Positions 1 through 7,625 of a stretch of 64,000 nucleotides of DNA are shown here, piece by piece. Numbering within the stretch: the stretch's first letter is position 1; each line of letters opens with the position of its first letter. The position numbers and the translations under genes were made by a program. The notes under the pieces were generated by a model that searched no databases, was not told the DNA's origin, and was given only the letters and a program-made list of their open reading frames with translations. This DNA comes from Planctomycetota bacterium (lineage in GTDB: Bacteria > Planctomycetota > Phycisphaerae > WQYP01): assembly GCA_021800165.1 (NCBI GenBank), contig JAJYZF010000007.1, positions 1 through 64,000 of the forward strand, given 5' to 3'.

Positions 1-239
1 TCATGCGGCTGGGATTTTTGCGGGTTTCTCCGGTGGCAGGGGCGGATTTTAAAAACTGGGATCAAACCAACTGGGACACGGATGTATCTTTAAGGGCGGG
101 AATTCAGATTGAAAAAAATCGGCTCACCAGCCCGAAAATGCAATTTCTGCTGGAATTTTATAATGGACATGACCAAAACGGGCAATTTTATGTTAATAAG
201 GTTCAATACATTGGATTTGGCGTGCATTACTACTTTTAG
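1..239 (+). CDS. DUF1207-family protein, C-terminal end (5' truncated)
   Basis: Only the last ~78 residues are in the window; the reading frame is open from the first base to the TAG at 237-239. The tail has the pattern F-x-N-G-x-x-x-x-G-Q-F-Y followed by a YIGFGVHYYF terminus. This resembles the C-terminus of DUF1207 proteins, which are predicted outer-membrane-associated proteins ending in an aromatic residue, as beta-barrel proteins often do. The family assignment is from memory of the motif. The function is unknown, and nothing downstream shares its strand until 6.3 kb. Confidence 0.6.
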   Translation, partial: MRLGFLRVSPVAGADFKNWDQTNWDTDVSLRAGIQIEKNRLTSPKMQFLLEFYNGHDQNGQFYVNKVQYIGFGVHYYF

Positions 240-322
240 CCGTTGTGGGGTGGATGGTTGAGCTACGGCATAGGCAGGTCGTCGGGGCGCTCATGCAGGA
301 TTATGGTTATAGTTGTTGGGGA

Positions 323-1459
323 TTATGCACCCCTATCGGAGACGCACGGGCGACCGGCGGAGGAAAGCGCGTAGCGGGTAATCCAGGATTCCATGGCGGC
401 GGCGGCATCCGGGTCGGACATCTGGTGGGGCGGATGTTTCATCAGGGCCGCGGAAACTTCCGTCAAAGCACCGCCGCAGCGATGTTGCAGACCCAAGGCG
501 GCGCAGCGAATGGCATCCACCACCACGCCGGCGGAATTGGGTGAATCTTCCACCGATAGTTTTAAGTCCAATTCCATGGGCAGAGCGCCAAAGCCATGGG
601 CGTTCATTCGCACGTAGCACACTTTATTGTCGTGGAGGAAGCGGATGTAATCTGAGGGGCCGATGTGGATATGCTCCTCATCCATGCCGCCGGTGATCTG
701 GCTGGTGACCGCCTCGGTTTTGCTGATTTTTTTACTCTTCAGGCGGCCGCGTTCCAACATGTTCAGGAAGTCGTTGTTGCCGCCGACATTGAGCTGATAG
801 CTGGAATCGATGGCAATGCCGCGTTGCTGGGCCAAGGCCATGAGCAGGCGATGGACGATGGTGGCACCAAATTGAGATTTCACATCGTCGCCGATCACCG
901 GCAATCCCGCGGCGGCAAACTTCCCGGCCCAACGTGAATCGCTGGCAATAAAAACCGGAATACAGTTGACCATGGCGATGTGGGCATCCAGGCAGGCCTG
1001 GGCATAGACTTCGCTGCCCTTTTGCGAGCCGACGGGCAGATAATTCAGCAGGACCTGCGCGCCGGTATCCCGCAGGATGCTGACCACGTCCGCCAGACTG
1101 GATTGGCGGGATTTTGCGGCCACTGCCACATGTTGCGATTCGCCCGGATCGGTTAAGTGGGCGGCCACGCCATCTCCCAGCGGCCCGGCGTGCACGACTG
1201 CGCCATCATCTTGGGGATTGGGAAAGAAAATTCGGGCATTGTTGGGGGCGCTGAAAATGGCCTGACCCACCGGTTGGCCAATTTTGCGATCATCCACGTC
1301 AAAGGCACACGCCAGGTGGATATCACCGACGCTGTAGCCGCCCAGATCAGGATGCATCAAGCCGACGGTTGTGCCGCTGTGGCGATAAAAACCAAGACCT
1401 TGAACCAGGGAACTGGCGCAATTGCCGACGCCGGCAATGGCAATACGTATATTGGGCAT
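323..1459 (-). CDS. ino1: Inositol-3-phosphate synthase (Ino1)
   Basis: 378 aa. This NAD-dependent enzyme converts glucose 6-phosphate to 1L-myo-inositol 1-phosphate, the entry to inositol lipids and inositol-based solutes. The N-terminus IAIAGVGNCASSLVQG is the Rossmann NAD-binding loop of the actinobacterial/archaeal-type enzyme. The central QLNVGGNNDFLNM and LKSKKISKTEAV segments are typical of the catalytic domain. The length is normal for the short prokaryotic class. The start ATG has only a weak GAG-type ribosome site. It lies 126 nt downstream of the preceding minus-strand lipoprotein gene, so it may be transcribed separately. No inositol phosphatase or lipid gene is adjacent. Confidence 0.9.
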   Translation of the reverse strand: MPNIRIAIAGVGNCASSLVQGLGFYRHSGTTVGLMHPDLGGYSVGDIHLACAFDVDDRKIGQPVGQAIFSAPNNARIFFPNPQDDGAVVHAGPLGDGVAAHLTDPGESQHVAVAAKSRQSSLADVVSILRDTGAQVLLNYLPVGSQKGSEVYAQACLDAHIAMVNCIPVFIASDSRWAGKFAAAGLPVIGDDVKSQFGATIVHRLLMALAQQRGIAIDSSYQLNVGGNNDFLNMLERGRLKSKKISKTEAVTSQITGGMDEEHIHIGPSDYIRFLHDNKVCYVRMNAHGFGALPMELDLKLSVEDSPNSAGVVVDAIRCAALGLQHRCGGALTEVSAALMKHPPHQMSDPDAAAAMESWITRYALSSAGRPCVSDRGA

Positions 1460-1585
1460 AAAATCTCACAAAAAAATAGTCGGGTGTGCCTGAGTGTACA
1501 CAATACCATTCAATCACCACAGCGTCGGGCGCGGCTGGGGCCTGGTCGGCGCTGAATGGCGCGCGTGGCGCGGCACGCTGGTGGC

Positions 1586-2788
1586 CTATTGGCCGGCCGC
1601 CTCCAGGTCCAGGCAGGCATAACAGGTTACCAGTTGGGGATTAAATTCCAACCAGCGGGTGCTCCAGATATTTTTCCACGAGCCGTCTTTCCGCTGTAAC
1701 GAGGCGAGCTTGGCGGTTAATTCCCGCCGCCAATTGTGTTTAATGCCGTTGACATCGGTGATGGTATTGATGTGCAGAGCATGAAAGGCCTTGCCGAACA
1801 TCAGGTAATAATAGAACAAGCCTTCTTTGCTTTCGCCGGTACCCGGATTGTAGTTGAGGGTCCAGTGACCGCGGATCCATTCAATGGCGGCTTTCACCCG
1901 CCGACTGTTTTTGGTCAAACCGGCATAGACCATACTCTTAAGTCCGGCGTAGGTCATCGATCCATAGGCGGAAAGAACTGGAGGGCCATTGACCTGATCA
2001 CGATCGCCGGCGGAGGATATCCCGCCGTCGGCGGCACTATAAATAAACCCGCCATTGTGCAGGCCGCGGGCAAAGGGCATCGGATTGGTTTCAGAATCTT
2101 CCTGACAGTGGCTGACAAAAACCAAGGCCCGTTGAATGGCGGGGTTGCTGGCGGGCAGACCGCTGTCGCGCAGGGCGCTGATAAAAAAGGAAGTGTTGGA
2201 CAAGTCTGGTCGGCCCGTGCCGTATCCCACACCGCCGTACCACCCACTTTTGGGCGTAATGACCTGTCCCTTGTTATTTTTCATGGGGCCGACGCGTTGG
2301 AGCGAAATCAGATAGTGCTGGGCCTGGGTGATTTGCTTTTGATACTCCTGGCGCGGGAGCACCGCCAGCGTGCTAAGGACAATGCAGGTATTGTAGTTTT
2401 GCAGGGCGTTGCCGACGTAAAAGCCTCCGTCGGGCTGGTGGGTTGCTTCAATGAATTTCATGGCTTTTACAATGATGGGATTGCTTGCCGGTACCCCTGC
2501 CTGCACCAGAGCCTTGACCGCCAGGGCGGTGACGGCGGGTCCGGCAAAGGGCATCCAGGAACCATTTTTCCCTTGGGTTTTCACCAGATAATCCAGCCCA
2601 CGGGCCAAGACCGCATTTTTCACTTTTACGCCCGCCACCAGCGGAGTGGGCGCGGCGGGAGCGGCGGCGGTTGTTTTTTTGGGGGTGGCGGCGGTCGAGG
2701 AAGTTGACGTGTGGGAATGACGGTTGCAGCCAGAGAGGGCCAATATCAGCCCGGCGGCAAGCATCAGGGATGGAAGGTGGGTTTTCAT
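1586..2788 (-). CDS. Lipoprotein with prenyltransferase/squalene-cyclase-like toroid
   Basis: 400 aa. The N-terminal signal peptide ends in a lipobox-like LALSGC (Cys ~21), followed by a Ser/Thr/Ala/Pro-rich linker to residue ~55. The rest is helical repeats with the QDGSW-type signatures GKNGSWMPF, QPDGGFY and RKDGSWKN, as in the alpha/alpha toroid of prenyltransferase beta subunits and squalene cyclases. I see no DXDD cyclase motif, so enzymatic activity is doubtful. It is clearly paralogous to the C-terminal ~300 residues of the neighbouring BlaR1-like protein (shared AGLKSMVYAGL/AQLKSMIYAGL and FYYYLMF/YYYYLTF). A strong AAGGAG site precedes the ATG. It is the last gene of a blaI-blaR1-lipoprotein operon, 65 nt after blaR1. 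Confidence 0.8.
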   Translation of the reverse strand: MKTHLPSLMLAAGLILALSGCNRHSHTSTSSTAATPKKTTAAAPAAPTPLVAGVKVKNAVLARGLDYLVKTQGKNGSWMPFAGPAVTALAVKALVQAGVPASNPIIVKAMKFIEATHQPDGGFYVGNALQNYNTCIVLSTLAVLPRQEYQKQITQAQHYLISLQRVGPMKNNKGQVITPKSGWYGGVGYGTGRPDLSNTSFFISALRDSGLPASNPAIQRALVFVSHCQEDSETNPMPFARGLHNGGFIYSAADGGISSAGDRDQVNGPPVLSAYGSMTYAGLKSMVYAGLTKNSRRVKAAIEWIRGHWTLNYNPGTGESKEGLFYYYLMFGKAFHALHINTITDVNGIKHNWRRELTAKLASLQRKDGSWKNIWSTRWLEFNPQLVTCYACLDLEAAGQ

Positions 2789-2853
2789 GGGTAATCTCCT
2801 TGTATGAAAGTGCTGTTGGTTATACGTACAAAACGTTCGCTTCGTTCATTATT

Positions 2854-4983
2854 TCATCGCGGCGGCTCTTGCAGTTGTTCGAGCGTCAACACGGCGTAGG
2901 TGGTGGCCATCAGAGGATTGCCTTCCAGATATGCCGATGCGCGGTGGTTGGCCCAACTGCCATTGGCTTGCTGGCGCGCGGCAAGCTGGTGGTACAATTC
3001 CCATCGCCAGTGGTGCTTGACGCCCCGGGCATCGGTAATTGTAGCCGATCCATAAGCCCGCAGCGCTTTGGCAAAGGTAAGATAATAATAGTAACGGCCG
3101 CGTGAATTGTCGCCGGCCGGGTTCACCTTGAGCGTATAATGGCTGCGAATCCAGCGGACCAGGCGCTGCACGCGGGGGTCATTGCGGCTTAAACCAGCAT
3201 AAATCATGCTTTTAAGCTGGGCATAGGTCAGCAGACCATAATTTTGCAGAATTTCATCAGCGGATCGCTCTTGTGGATCCAAAGCCTTGTCGATTCGCGC
3301 GGAATTGCGGCGCAGCATCGCCAAGGCTTGCTGCACGGCGGCATCGCCGGCGGGCAGCCCCGCACCGCGCAAGGCTTCCATGGTAAGCGCATCATCCAAG
3401 GCCACATGCAGGCTGCGGCCATCCAACCATCGTGCCCCCGGGCGCTTGGTGGCTTGGGCGGCTGCGGCCTGGGCGGATTGGAGGAAGTGCAACCCGCGGA
3501 CAATTTGCCTCCGGAAGCGGTGTGGGGAGAGGGACGAAAGCGTACGCAAGACAATAGCGGTGTTGTAGACCGGTTCGACGTTGGTGTAAAAGCCGCCATC
3601 GGAGCGGTGGCAGGATTCAATGAAGGTCAGCGCGCTGCGCACCGGACGACTGGTTAGGGAATGGCCGCTAACGGCCAAAGCTTTGACCACCAGTGCCGTT
3701 ACGGCCGGGCCATATCGGCCCAGCCATTGCCCCTGCGGGCCTTGATGGCGCAGAAGATAAGCCGTGCCCCGATCCACCGCCGCGGCGGGGTTGAAGGTGC
3801 TGTGCTGATGCCAAAGGACGCTGCCTGCGGCCTGGGCAGGAATGGTGGTCATCGTTGGCGGTTCCGGTTGTGACCATAACGGTACGCCCGCACCGGCGCG
3901 TAACGTGATGGTGGTGGTGACTATGGCCAGGACGATTGCTGTGCCCAGCAGCCAACGGACCTGTGCGGTGGATTCGCGGGTGGGCGGCGTCGGATGGCGC
4001 AGCAATTGCTTCATGCGACGATAAAACTCGGAATGAGAACCCAGTAACGGTGCGGCCGGCCTCGGCCACTCCAGCAGCGGACCGCGGCTGCGGGCCAGCT
4101 CCAGAAGACAGTTTGCGTATCGACCGGGCGAAGCCATACCCATGGCCGCCTGCTGATCCGCCACATATTCCCGATACAGCCGCACCTTACGCCGCAGCCA
4201 CCACAACAGCGGTTGATAAAAAAAGATAACGCCAGCCGTAACCACGACCGCATCGGCCAAGGTGTCGCGGCGTCGAATATGGGCCAGTTCGTGCAGCAGT
4301 ACGGCCTGCAATTCCAGGGCTCGCCACGGCGCGCAGAGATTCGGAGGAATAAGCACCACGGGCCGCCAAAGGCCAAAGGTCAGCGGGCTGCGTAAATTGG
4401 CGGCTACCAGCAGACGCGGAGGACGGCTCCATCTGGATTTTGGAGAGTTGGCAAGCAGGTTGTTCCATTGGTTCCGGGCGGAAGCGGATACCGGCTGTGC
4501 CGCTGCGCAGAGCCGCATAAGAATCCATTGACCGATGGCCACCCGGACCAGCATGAAGAGCAGGCCAAACGAATAGAGGATGGGTAGCCACCATAATCCA
4601 CTCTGGCCGAGGCAGTTGATCAGACGCTGGGTTAGAGAAGCGGCCGAGATGTTGGTGCCTTGACCCGCACTCTGGGGTGCCGCGGGCAAGGCAGGGCGGG
4701 AATTGGCCGCATGGTCGGCCAACGGCCCGATGTGCAGGCGAGGTTGGGTTGGTGCGGCCAGGGGCGCGGGGGTGGCCCGCAGGTGGATGAGTGAAAGAGA
4801 AAGCTGCGGCCGGCCGGGAATCAGGGCCAGAAAAGCCGCCATTGTACATGCGACCATGATTGCTTCACCCCAGCGTTGCTTGAGGGCTGAGCCGCGAAGC
4901 AACGCCAGCACCAACAGGCCGCCGGCGCAGAGGATGGTTCCGGCGGTGGCGGAATCGATGATCCAATCAAGGGTAAAATTCAT
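2854..4983 (-). CDS. M56 (BlaR1-like) membrane protease fused to squalene-cyclase-like toroid
   Basis: 709 aa. Hydrophobic segments lie near residues 8-30, 40-57, 130-155, 243-262 and 345-362. The gluzincin site HELAH is at ~231-235, with a downstream EYVAD (~272-276) that probably gives the third zinc ligand. This is the BlaR1/MecR1 architecture, in which the protease transmits a signal by triggering cleavage of BlaI. The usual C-terminal penicillin-binding sensor is absent. Residues ~395-705 instead form prenyltransferase/squalene-cyclase-like repeats (QGQWLGRYGP, RSDGGFY, QANGSWANH), paralogous to the next gene. By topology this domain should be outside the membrane and is the likely sensor (inference). 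It starts 28 nt after the blaI-like gene. Its ligand cannot be read from the sequence. Confidence 0.85.
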   Translation of the reverse strand: MNFTLDWIIDSATAGTILCAGGLLVLALLRGSALKQRWGEAIMVACTMAAFLALIPGRPQLSLSLIHLRATPAPLAAPTQPRLHIGPLADHAANSRPALPAAPQSAGQGTNISAASLTQRLINCLGQSGLWWLPILYSFGLLFMLVRVAIGQWILMRLCAAAQPVSASARNQWNNLLANSPKSRWSRPPRLLVAANLRSPLTFGLWRPVVLIPPNLCAPWRALELQAVLLHELAHIRRRDTLADAVVVTAGVIFFYQPLLWWLRRKVRLYREYVADQQAAMGMASPGRYANCLLELARSRGPLLEWPRPAAPLLGSHSEFYRRMKQLLRHPTPPTRESTAQVRWLLGTAIVLAIVTTTITLRAGAGVPLWSQPEPPTMTTIPAQAAGSVLWHQHSTFNPAAAVDRGTAYLLRHQGPQGQWLGRYGPAVTALVVKALAVSGHSLTSRPVRSALTFIESCHRSDGGFYTNVEPVYNTAIVLRTLSSLSPHRFRRQIVRGLHFLQSAQAAAAQATKRPGARWLDGRSLHVALDDALTMEALRGAGLPAGDAAVQQALAMLRRNSARIDKALDPQERSADEILQNYGLLTYAQLKSMIYAGLSRNDPRVQRLVRWIRSHYTLKVNPAGDNSRGRYYYYLTFAKALRAYGSATITDARGVKHHWRWELYHQLAARQQANGSWANHRASAYLEGNPLMATTYAVLTLEQLQEPPR

Positions 4984-5011
4984 GGCAAGATTTCCGTAGG
5001 CGTGATCGTGA

Positions 5012-5386
5012 TCAGGCGCGGCGGCTGTGACGAATCATCGCTTCAATTTCCTCAATTTCGCCTCTGGAGAGTTTTTTCAGGCGCAGTGCCTGGAGTACCA
5101 ATTCGCCCACCGCACCGTCAAAGATACTGCTGACAAAGCGCGACAATATCCGTTGTCTGGTGTACAGCGGCTGATACACAAAAGCCCGGCCGCGTACGGC
5201 ATGGCGCACGAGTTGCTTATCTTCCATGAGCCGGAGAAAGGTTTGCACGGTATTCTGGGCGATATTTTCGCGGCGGCGCATGATTTCGTAAACATCGCGT
5301 ACGGTGGAATCGCCGCGATCCCAGAGAATTTTCAGGATTTCCAATTCCCGATCCGTGGGGGTATCACAGTACGCCATAAAGTTCAC
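5012..5386 (-). CDS. BlaI/MecI/CopY-family transcriptional repressor
   Basis: 124 aa, the usual size. The N-terminus ILKILWDRGDSTVRDVYEIM plus NTVQTFLRLMEDKQLV is the winged helix of the BlaI/MecI family. The C-terminal FDGAVGELVLQALRLKKLS helices would form the dimerisation region that the partner protease cleaves. It is the first gene of the operon with the M56 protease and the toroid lipoprotein, matching the conserved blaI-blaR1 pairing. A sigma70-like promoter with a dyad over the -10 box lies just upstream, suggesting autorepression. The regulated process is not obvious, since no beta-lactamase is present. Confidence 0.9.
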   Translation of the reverse strand: MNFMAYCDTPTDRELEILKILWDRGDSTVRDVYEIMRRRENIAQNTVQTFLRLMEDKQLVRHAVRGRAFVYQPLYTRQRILSRFVSSIFDGAVGELVLQALRLKKLSRGEIEEIEAMIRHSRRA

Positions 5387-5399
5387 CTTTGATTGTTCG

Positions 5400-5448
5400 C
5401 CTAAATTTCAACGCCTAAAATTCTAGGTTATAACCGCGGGCATGTCAA
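5400..5448 (-). promoter_or_regulatory. Promoter and candidate BlaI operator of the blaI-blaR1 operon
   Basis: Read on the minus strand, TTGACA (5443-5448), a 17-nt spacer and TAGAAT (5420-5425) form a near-consensus sigma70-type promoter. An imperfect palindrome, CCTAGAATTTTAGG on the minus strand (5414-5427), covers the -10 box. A related half element, CCTAAATTTC, lies at 5400-5409, about 14 nt nearer the gene. The overlap with the -10 box is what a BlaI-type repressor site would look like. Binding is inference. Confidence 0.7.
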
Positions 5449-5504
5449 GCCGGGTTCGGGGCGGCCAACAATCTAAAACTCAACGCTTATCCGGAGTAGA
5501 GCAA

Positions 5505-5822
5505 TCAGCTTACGGTTGGATCGAGATCGCGGACTTCAAATTGCAATCCGCCGGTCCATCGGGCTACTAAATTGTAGACGGCCGCTGCCAGCACGCCGAC
5601 GATGAAGCCCATAATCGCGTAGAACACCGGCATGAGGACAACGAAGGTCAGGCCGAAAAAGGCGGGCAGTGCGGATGGCGGGCCTGCGGCGGCGGATCGG
5701 TGGCTCGTGAACAACGCAGCAATCAGCAGAAACGGCACAAAAATCAGCGACATAATTCCATAAAGGACGCCAGTGACGACACCGGCGCGCAGCGGGGCAA
5801 TGCGGGATAGTTCTTTTTTCAT
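5505..5822 (-). CDS. Small hydrophobic membrane protein, function unknown
   Basis: 105 aa. Two long hydrophobic stretches (residues ~14-40 and ~52-85) predict at least two membrane segments; a short hydrophilic end FEVRDLDPTVS follows. The pattern recalls small DUF3566-like membrane proteins, but I am not confident of the family. The start ATG has a good AGGAG site eight bases upstream. It lies 118 nt upstream of the blaI-like gene on the same strand, with the blaI promoter between them, so it is probably transcribed separately. Confidence 0.7.
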   Translation of the reverse strand: MKKELSRIAPLRAGVVTGVLYGIMSLIFVPFLLIAALFTSHRSAAAGPPSALPAFFGLTFVVLMPVFYAIMGFIVGVLAAAVYNLVARWTGGLQFEVRDLDPTVS

Positions 5823-6174
5823 GGGTTGACTCCTGCAGACGGACCACCAAGACCAGACGCTGTGTGCAGCGTAGGATCTTTATTGAAATAACACTGTGAC
5901 GCATGTTACCATCTCTACGGTCTGTTGTGCAATCGCCGGGCTCAAGGCAGCGGATTCAGCAGCACCCTTAAATTGCGGCAAAACTTCCGAAAGTGGTACC
6001 AAATTCCCATATTTAGCGCGATGCTGGAGGCGGGGGTGCCATCATCCCGATGTTCATCGAAACGATCCCAAGCAGGCTTTTGCCGCAAAATGGCAATGCT
6101 GTTGGGTAAACAGACTGTGTGTTGAACGCCACAATTTATGGCCGCACTCGATTGGGCACTGGCCCGGAATTTTC
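5823..6174. other. Intergenic region, no gene seen
   Basis: About 350 nt between the small membrane protein start and the promoter of the PEP-CTERM cassette. Open frames here overlap the downstream promoter and have no ribosome site or recognisable product. I see no RNA gene or repeat. It must hold the promoter of the small membrane protein, which I could not place with confidence. Confidence 0.5.
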
Positions 6175-6203
6175 TTGACTCTTGGGGTGAGGATCGCTAT
6201 ATT
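6175..6203 (+). promoter_or_regulatory. Promoter of the PEP-CTERM/pseudopilin cassette, plus arm
   Basis: TTGACT (6175-6180), a 17-nt spacer and TATATT (6198-6203) form a strong sigma70-like promoter; the start would be near 6210. The same arrangement, beginning TTCTTGACT, precedes the paralogous cassette on the minus strand (31409-31437). The 5' UTR would be about 315 nt, unusually long. Confidence 0.75.
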
Positions 6204-6238
6204 TAACCTTTGGAAGTGCAGTTTTCAGGGCGTGTTCT

Positions 6239-6260
6239 CGGAGATGAGCGCAAATCTCCG
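6239..6260 (+). promoter_or_regulatory. Conserved dyad CGGARAT-N8-ATYTCCG, copy A (leader element)
   Basis: Seven-base arms CGGAGAT and ATCTCCG flank the eight-base loop GAGCGCAA, centred about 40 nt after the predicted start. The flanks GTGTTCT and CCGC are shared with copies at 31353-31374 and 28967-28988. In copies A and B the similarity extends upstream through GGAAGTGCAG and downstream through GCCGCCTTG, where a second small stem (GCCTT/AAGGC) can form. It could be an RNA hairpin in the leader or a DNA operator for a dimeric regulator. Confidence 0.6.
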
Positions 6261-6305
6261 CCGCCTTGAATTAAAAGGCTTGCCGCGAAACGGGAAGGCG
6301 TTTTC

Positions 6306-6449
6306 ATGCCGACCGTTGGGGTAATGAAGCGTTGGATCATGAGGTTTTCCCTGCTTGGCCGGAACGGCGGGTGGGGATGGCTTGAGGTTCGCGCTGTGGT
6401 TGGCGGCACTGTGTGGGCCAAGCGATGGGCCGAGGGGGTTGATATGTGA
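6306..6449 (+). CDS. Candidate leader peptide (uORF), 47 codons, copy A
   Basis: A 47-codon frame lies inside the long 5' UTR. It begins MPTVGVMKRWI and has a GGAAGG-like site eight bases before the ATG. The minus-arm leader has a 50-codon frame beginning MPAVEVVSRWI at the matching place, so start and N-terminus are conserved. Both frames end with the hexamer ATGTGA, and in both a purine-rich ribosome site (here GAGGGGG) sits just before that ATG, so a ribosome could also initiate and stop at once. Codons after RWI are poorly conserved. The stop is 75 nt before the PEP-CTERM start. It could be chance; a regulatory role is inference. Confidence 0.35.
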   Translation: MPTVGVMKRWIMRFSLLGRNGGWGWLEVRAVVGGTVWAKRWAEGVDM

Positions 6450-6493
6450 AAGCGGCGAATTTCACTGTTTTGAAGAATGTAAATTTTGTTTTT

Positions 6494-6520
6494 TCTCCTG
6501 ATCAGGAGAGAAATGGAGTA
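6494..6520 (+). promoter_or_regulatory. SD/anti-SD hairpin before the PEP-CTERM start
   Basis: The perfect 16-base palindrome TCTCCTGATCAGGAGA (6494-6509) is followed by the true ribosome site GGAG, six bases before the ATG at 6525. UCUCC can pair either with GGAGA inside the palindrome or with the downstream GGAG, giving two exclusive structures. The paralogous gene on the minus strand has the same layout (31084-31107) with a different loop. Confidence 0.5.
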
Positions 6521-6524
6521 ATTT

Positions 6525-7535
6525 ATGTTAGCGGTTAAAAACCAGAGAATTGGTTTGGCAGTTGCGGCAGCGGTTTTGGCGGTTGCGGCGATGGGTTGTC
6601 AACGGGCTAATGCCAACACAGCGGCGAATATTTACGATAGCTTCACGGCTGCAAATAATACGGCTCTTGGTGGTACTACGGCGGACGTCTCGGGGTTTAC
6701 TTGGTATGCACCATCCAGCGTAACCGATAACTTCATCACGGGATCGGGGTTGAATTTCCCCACAGGTGCGCAGGCTGGAAATCCGTCCTACAATGCTCCA
6801 CCGCCGGTCGCGGGACTTTCGGTAACGCTGTCCGACAACTATACCAATGGAGACAAAATTCCATTGACCTCCGCGGATAACACTTCCTTTGCAGCGGATC
6901 AGGGAGTTTCAACGAGTGACTATTATTCGCTACTCCTCAATGTGCCAACGACGGCGGTTGGCGCTCTTTACACCAATGGCACGGATCCAGCGGGTAATAC
7001 TAACAATTACAACACCTCCTTGGTGGCGGCCTTCGGCGACGGCAATAGCTTAAATGGGGGCAATCCTGGAACGCAAATTACCGGTATTTACGTGCAGCAG
7101 GGAACTGCCGCAGGTACATTTCAGGTCGGTATTGGGGGTAACAGAAGCGGCGTTGTGTGGGATACGGCCAACATTGCGGCCGGCACACCGGTTTTTATTG
7201 TGGCGGAATGGGTGAATAATGGAGGTGGCAATTACACATCCAGCTTGTGGGAAGATCCTACCTTAGGGCTTTCTACCGGCCCGACGCCGGATGCCACGAC
7301 CAACAGCGGTCAGGCTGGCGGCTTCAATGACAGCCAGATTAATTCCTTTTCATTATCCTCCGAGGCGGGCCTGCCAAGCCTTGCCGTCGGTGGCGTCCAA
7401 GTGGACGAAGTACGAATTGGTGCGGCTTGGACTTACGTTACACCGACAGGGGTGGTGCCTGAACCAGCCGCGCTGGGGTTGATGGCGTTGGGTGGCCTGG
7501 GGCTGCTGCTGTGGCCGCGCCGGAAGACGGTGTGA
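6525..7535 (+). CDS. PEP-CTERM sorting-domain surface protein
   Basis: 336 aa. An N-terminal signal peptide (residues ~1-30, containing AAMGC) leads into an exported region rich in Asn, Gly, Thr and Ser. The C-terminus is a PEP-CTERM anchor: VPEPAALGL, a short hydrophobic helix and a WPRRKTV basic tail. Such tails are recognised by an exosortase, which is not in this window. The middle resembles a beta-rich extracellular domain I cannot name. The start is fixed by GGAG six bases upstream. It is the first full gene of the plus arm, 90 nt before the pseudopilin gene, matching gene order in the minus arm. Confidence 0.85.
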   Translation: MLAVKNQRIGLAVAAAVLAVAAMGCQRANANTAANIYDSFTAANNTALGGTTADVSGFTWYAPSSVTDNFITGSGLNFPTGAQAGNPSYNAPPPVAGLSVTLSDNYTNGDKIPLTSADNTSFAADQGVSTSDYYSLLLNVPTTAVGALYTNGTDPAGNTNNYNTSLVAAFGDGNSLNGGNPGTQITGIYVQQGTAAGTFQVGIGGNRSGVVWDTANIAAGTPVFIVAEWVNNGGGNYTSSLWEDPTLGLSTGPTPDATTNSGQAGGFNDSQINSFSLSSEAGLPSLAVGGVQVDEVRIGAAWTYVTPTGVVPEPAALGLMALGGLGLLLWPRRKTV

Positions 7536-7625
7536 AAAGGCCGGAAAAGCTTACCGAGGAGGGGATTTTCCTGCCCCTTGAGATTTATTCCGGGGTTGTT
7601 GTTGATGGCTGAAAAAGGAGTGGCC

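Noticed and set aside
1736-2707. 323-codon open frame opposite the toroid lipoprotein gene
   Set aside because: Antisense shadow in GC-rich DNA; low-complexity Gly-rich product, no ribosome site, and the minus-strand gene has clear domains.
2854-4983. Beta-lactam resistance sensor
   Set aside because: The protease half is BlaR1-like, but no penicillin-binding SxxK/SxN/KTG domain and no beta-lactamase gene are present.
6198-6290. Known riboswitch classes (c-di-GMP-I/GEMM, cobalamin, SAM)
   Set aside because: Three small stems are visible but none of the conserved core sequences I know for these classes are present.
5896-6324. 142-codon plus-strand frame upstream of the PEP-CTERM gene
   Set aside because: It runs through the promoter and dyad and has no ribosome site; its end resembles the other cassette only because the leader DNA is conserved.
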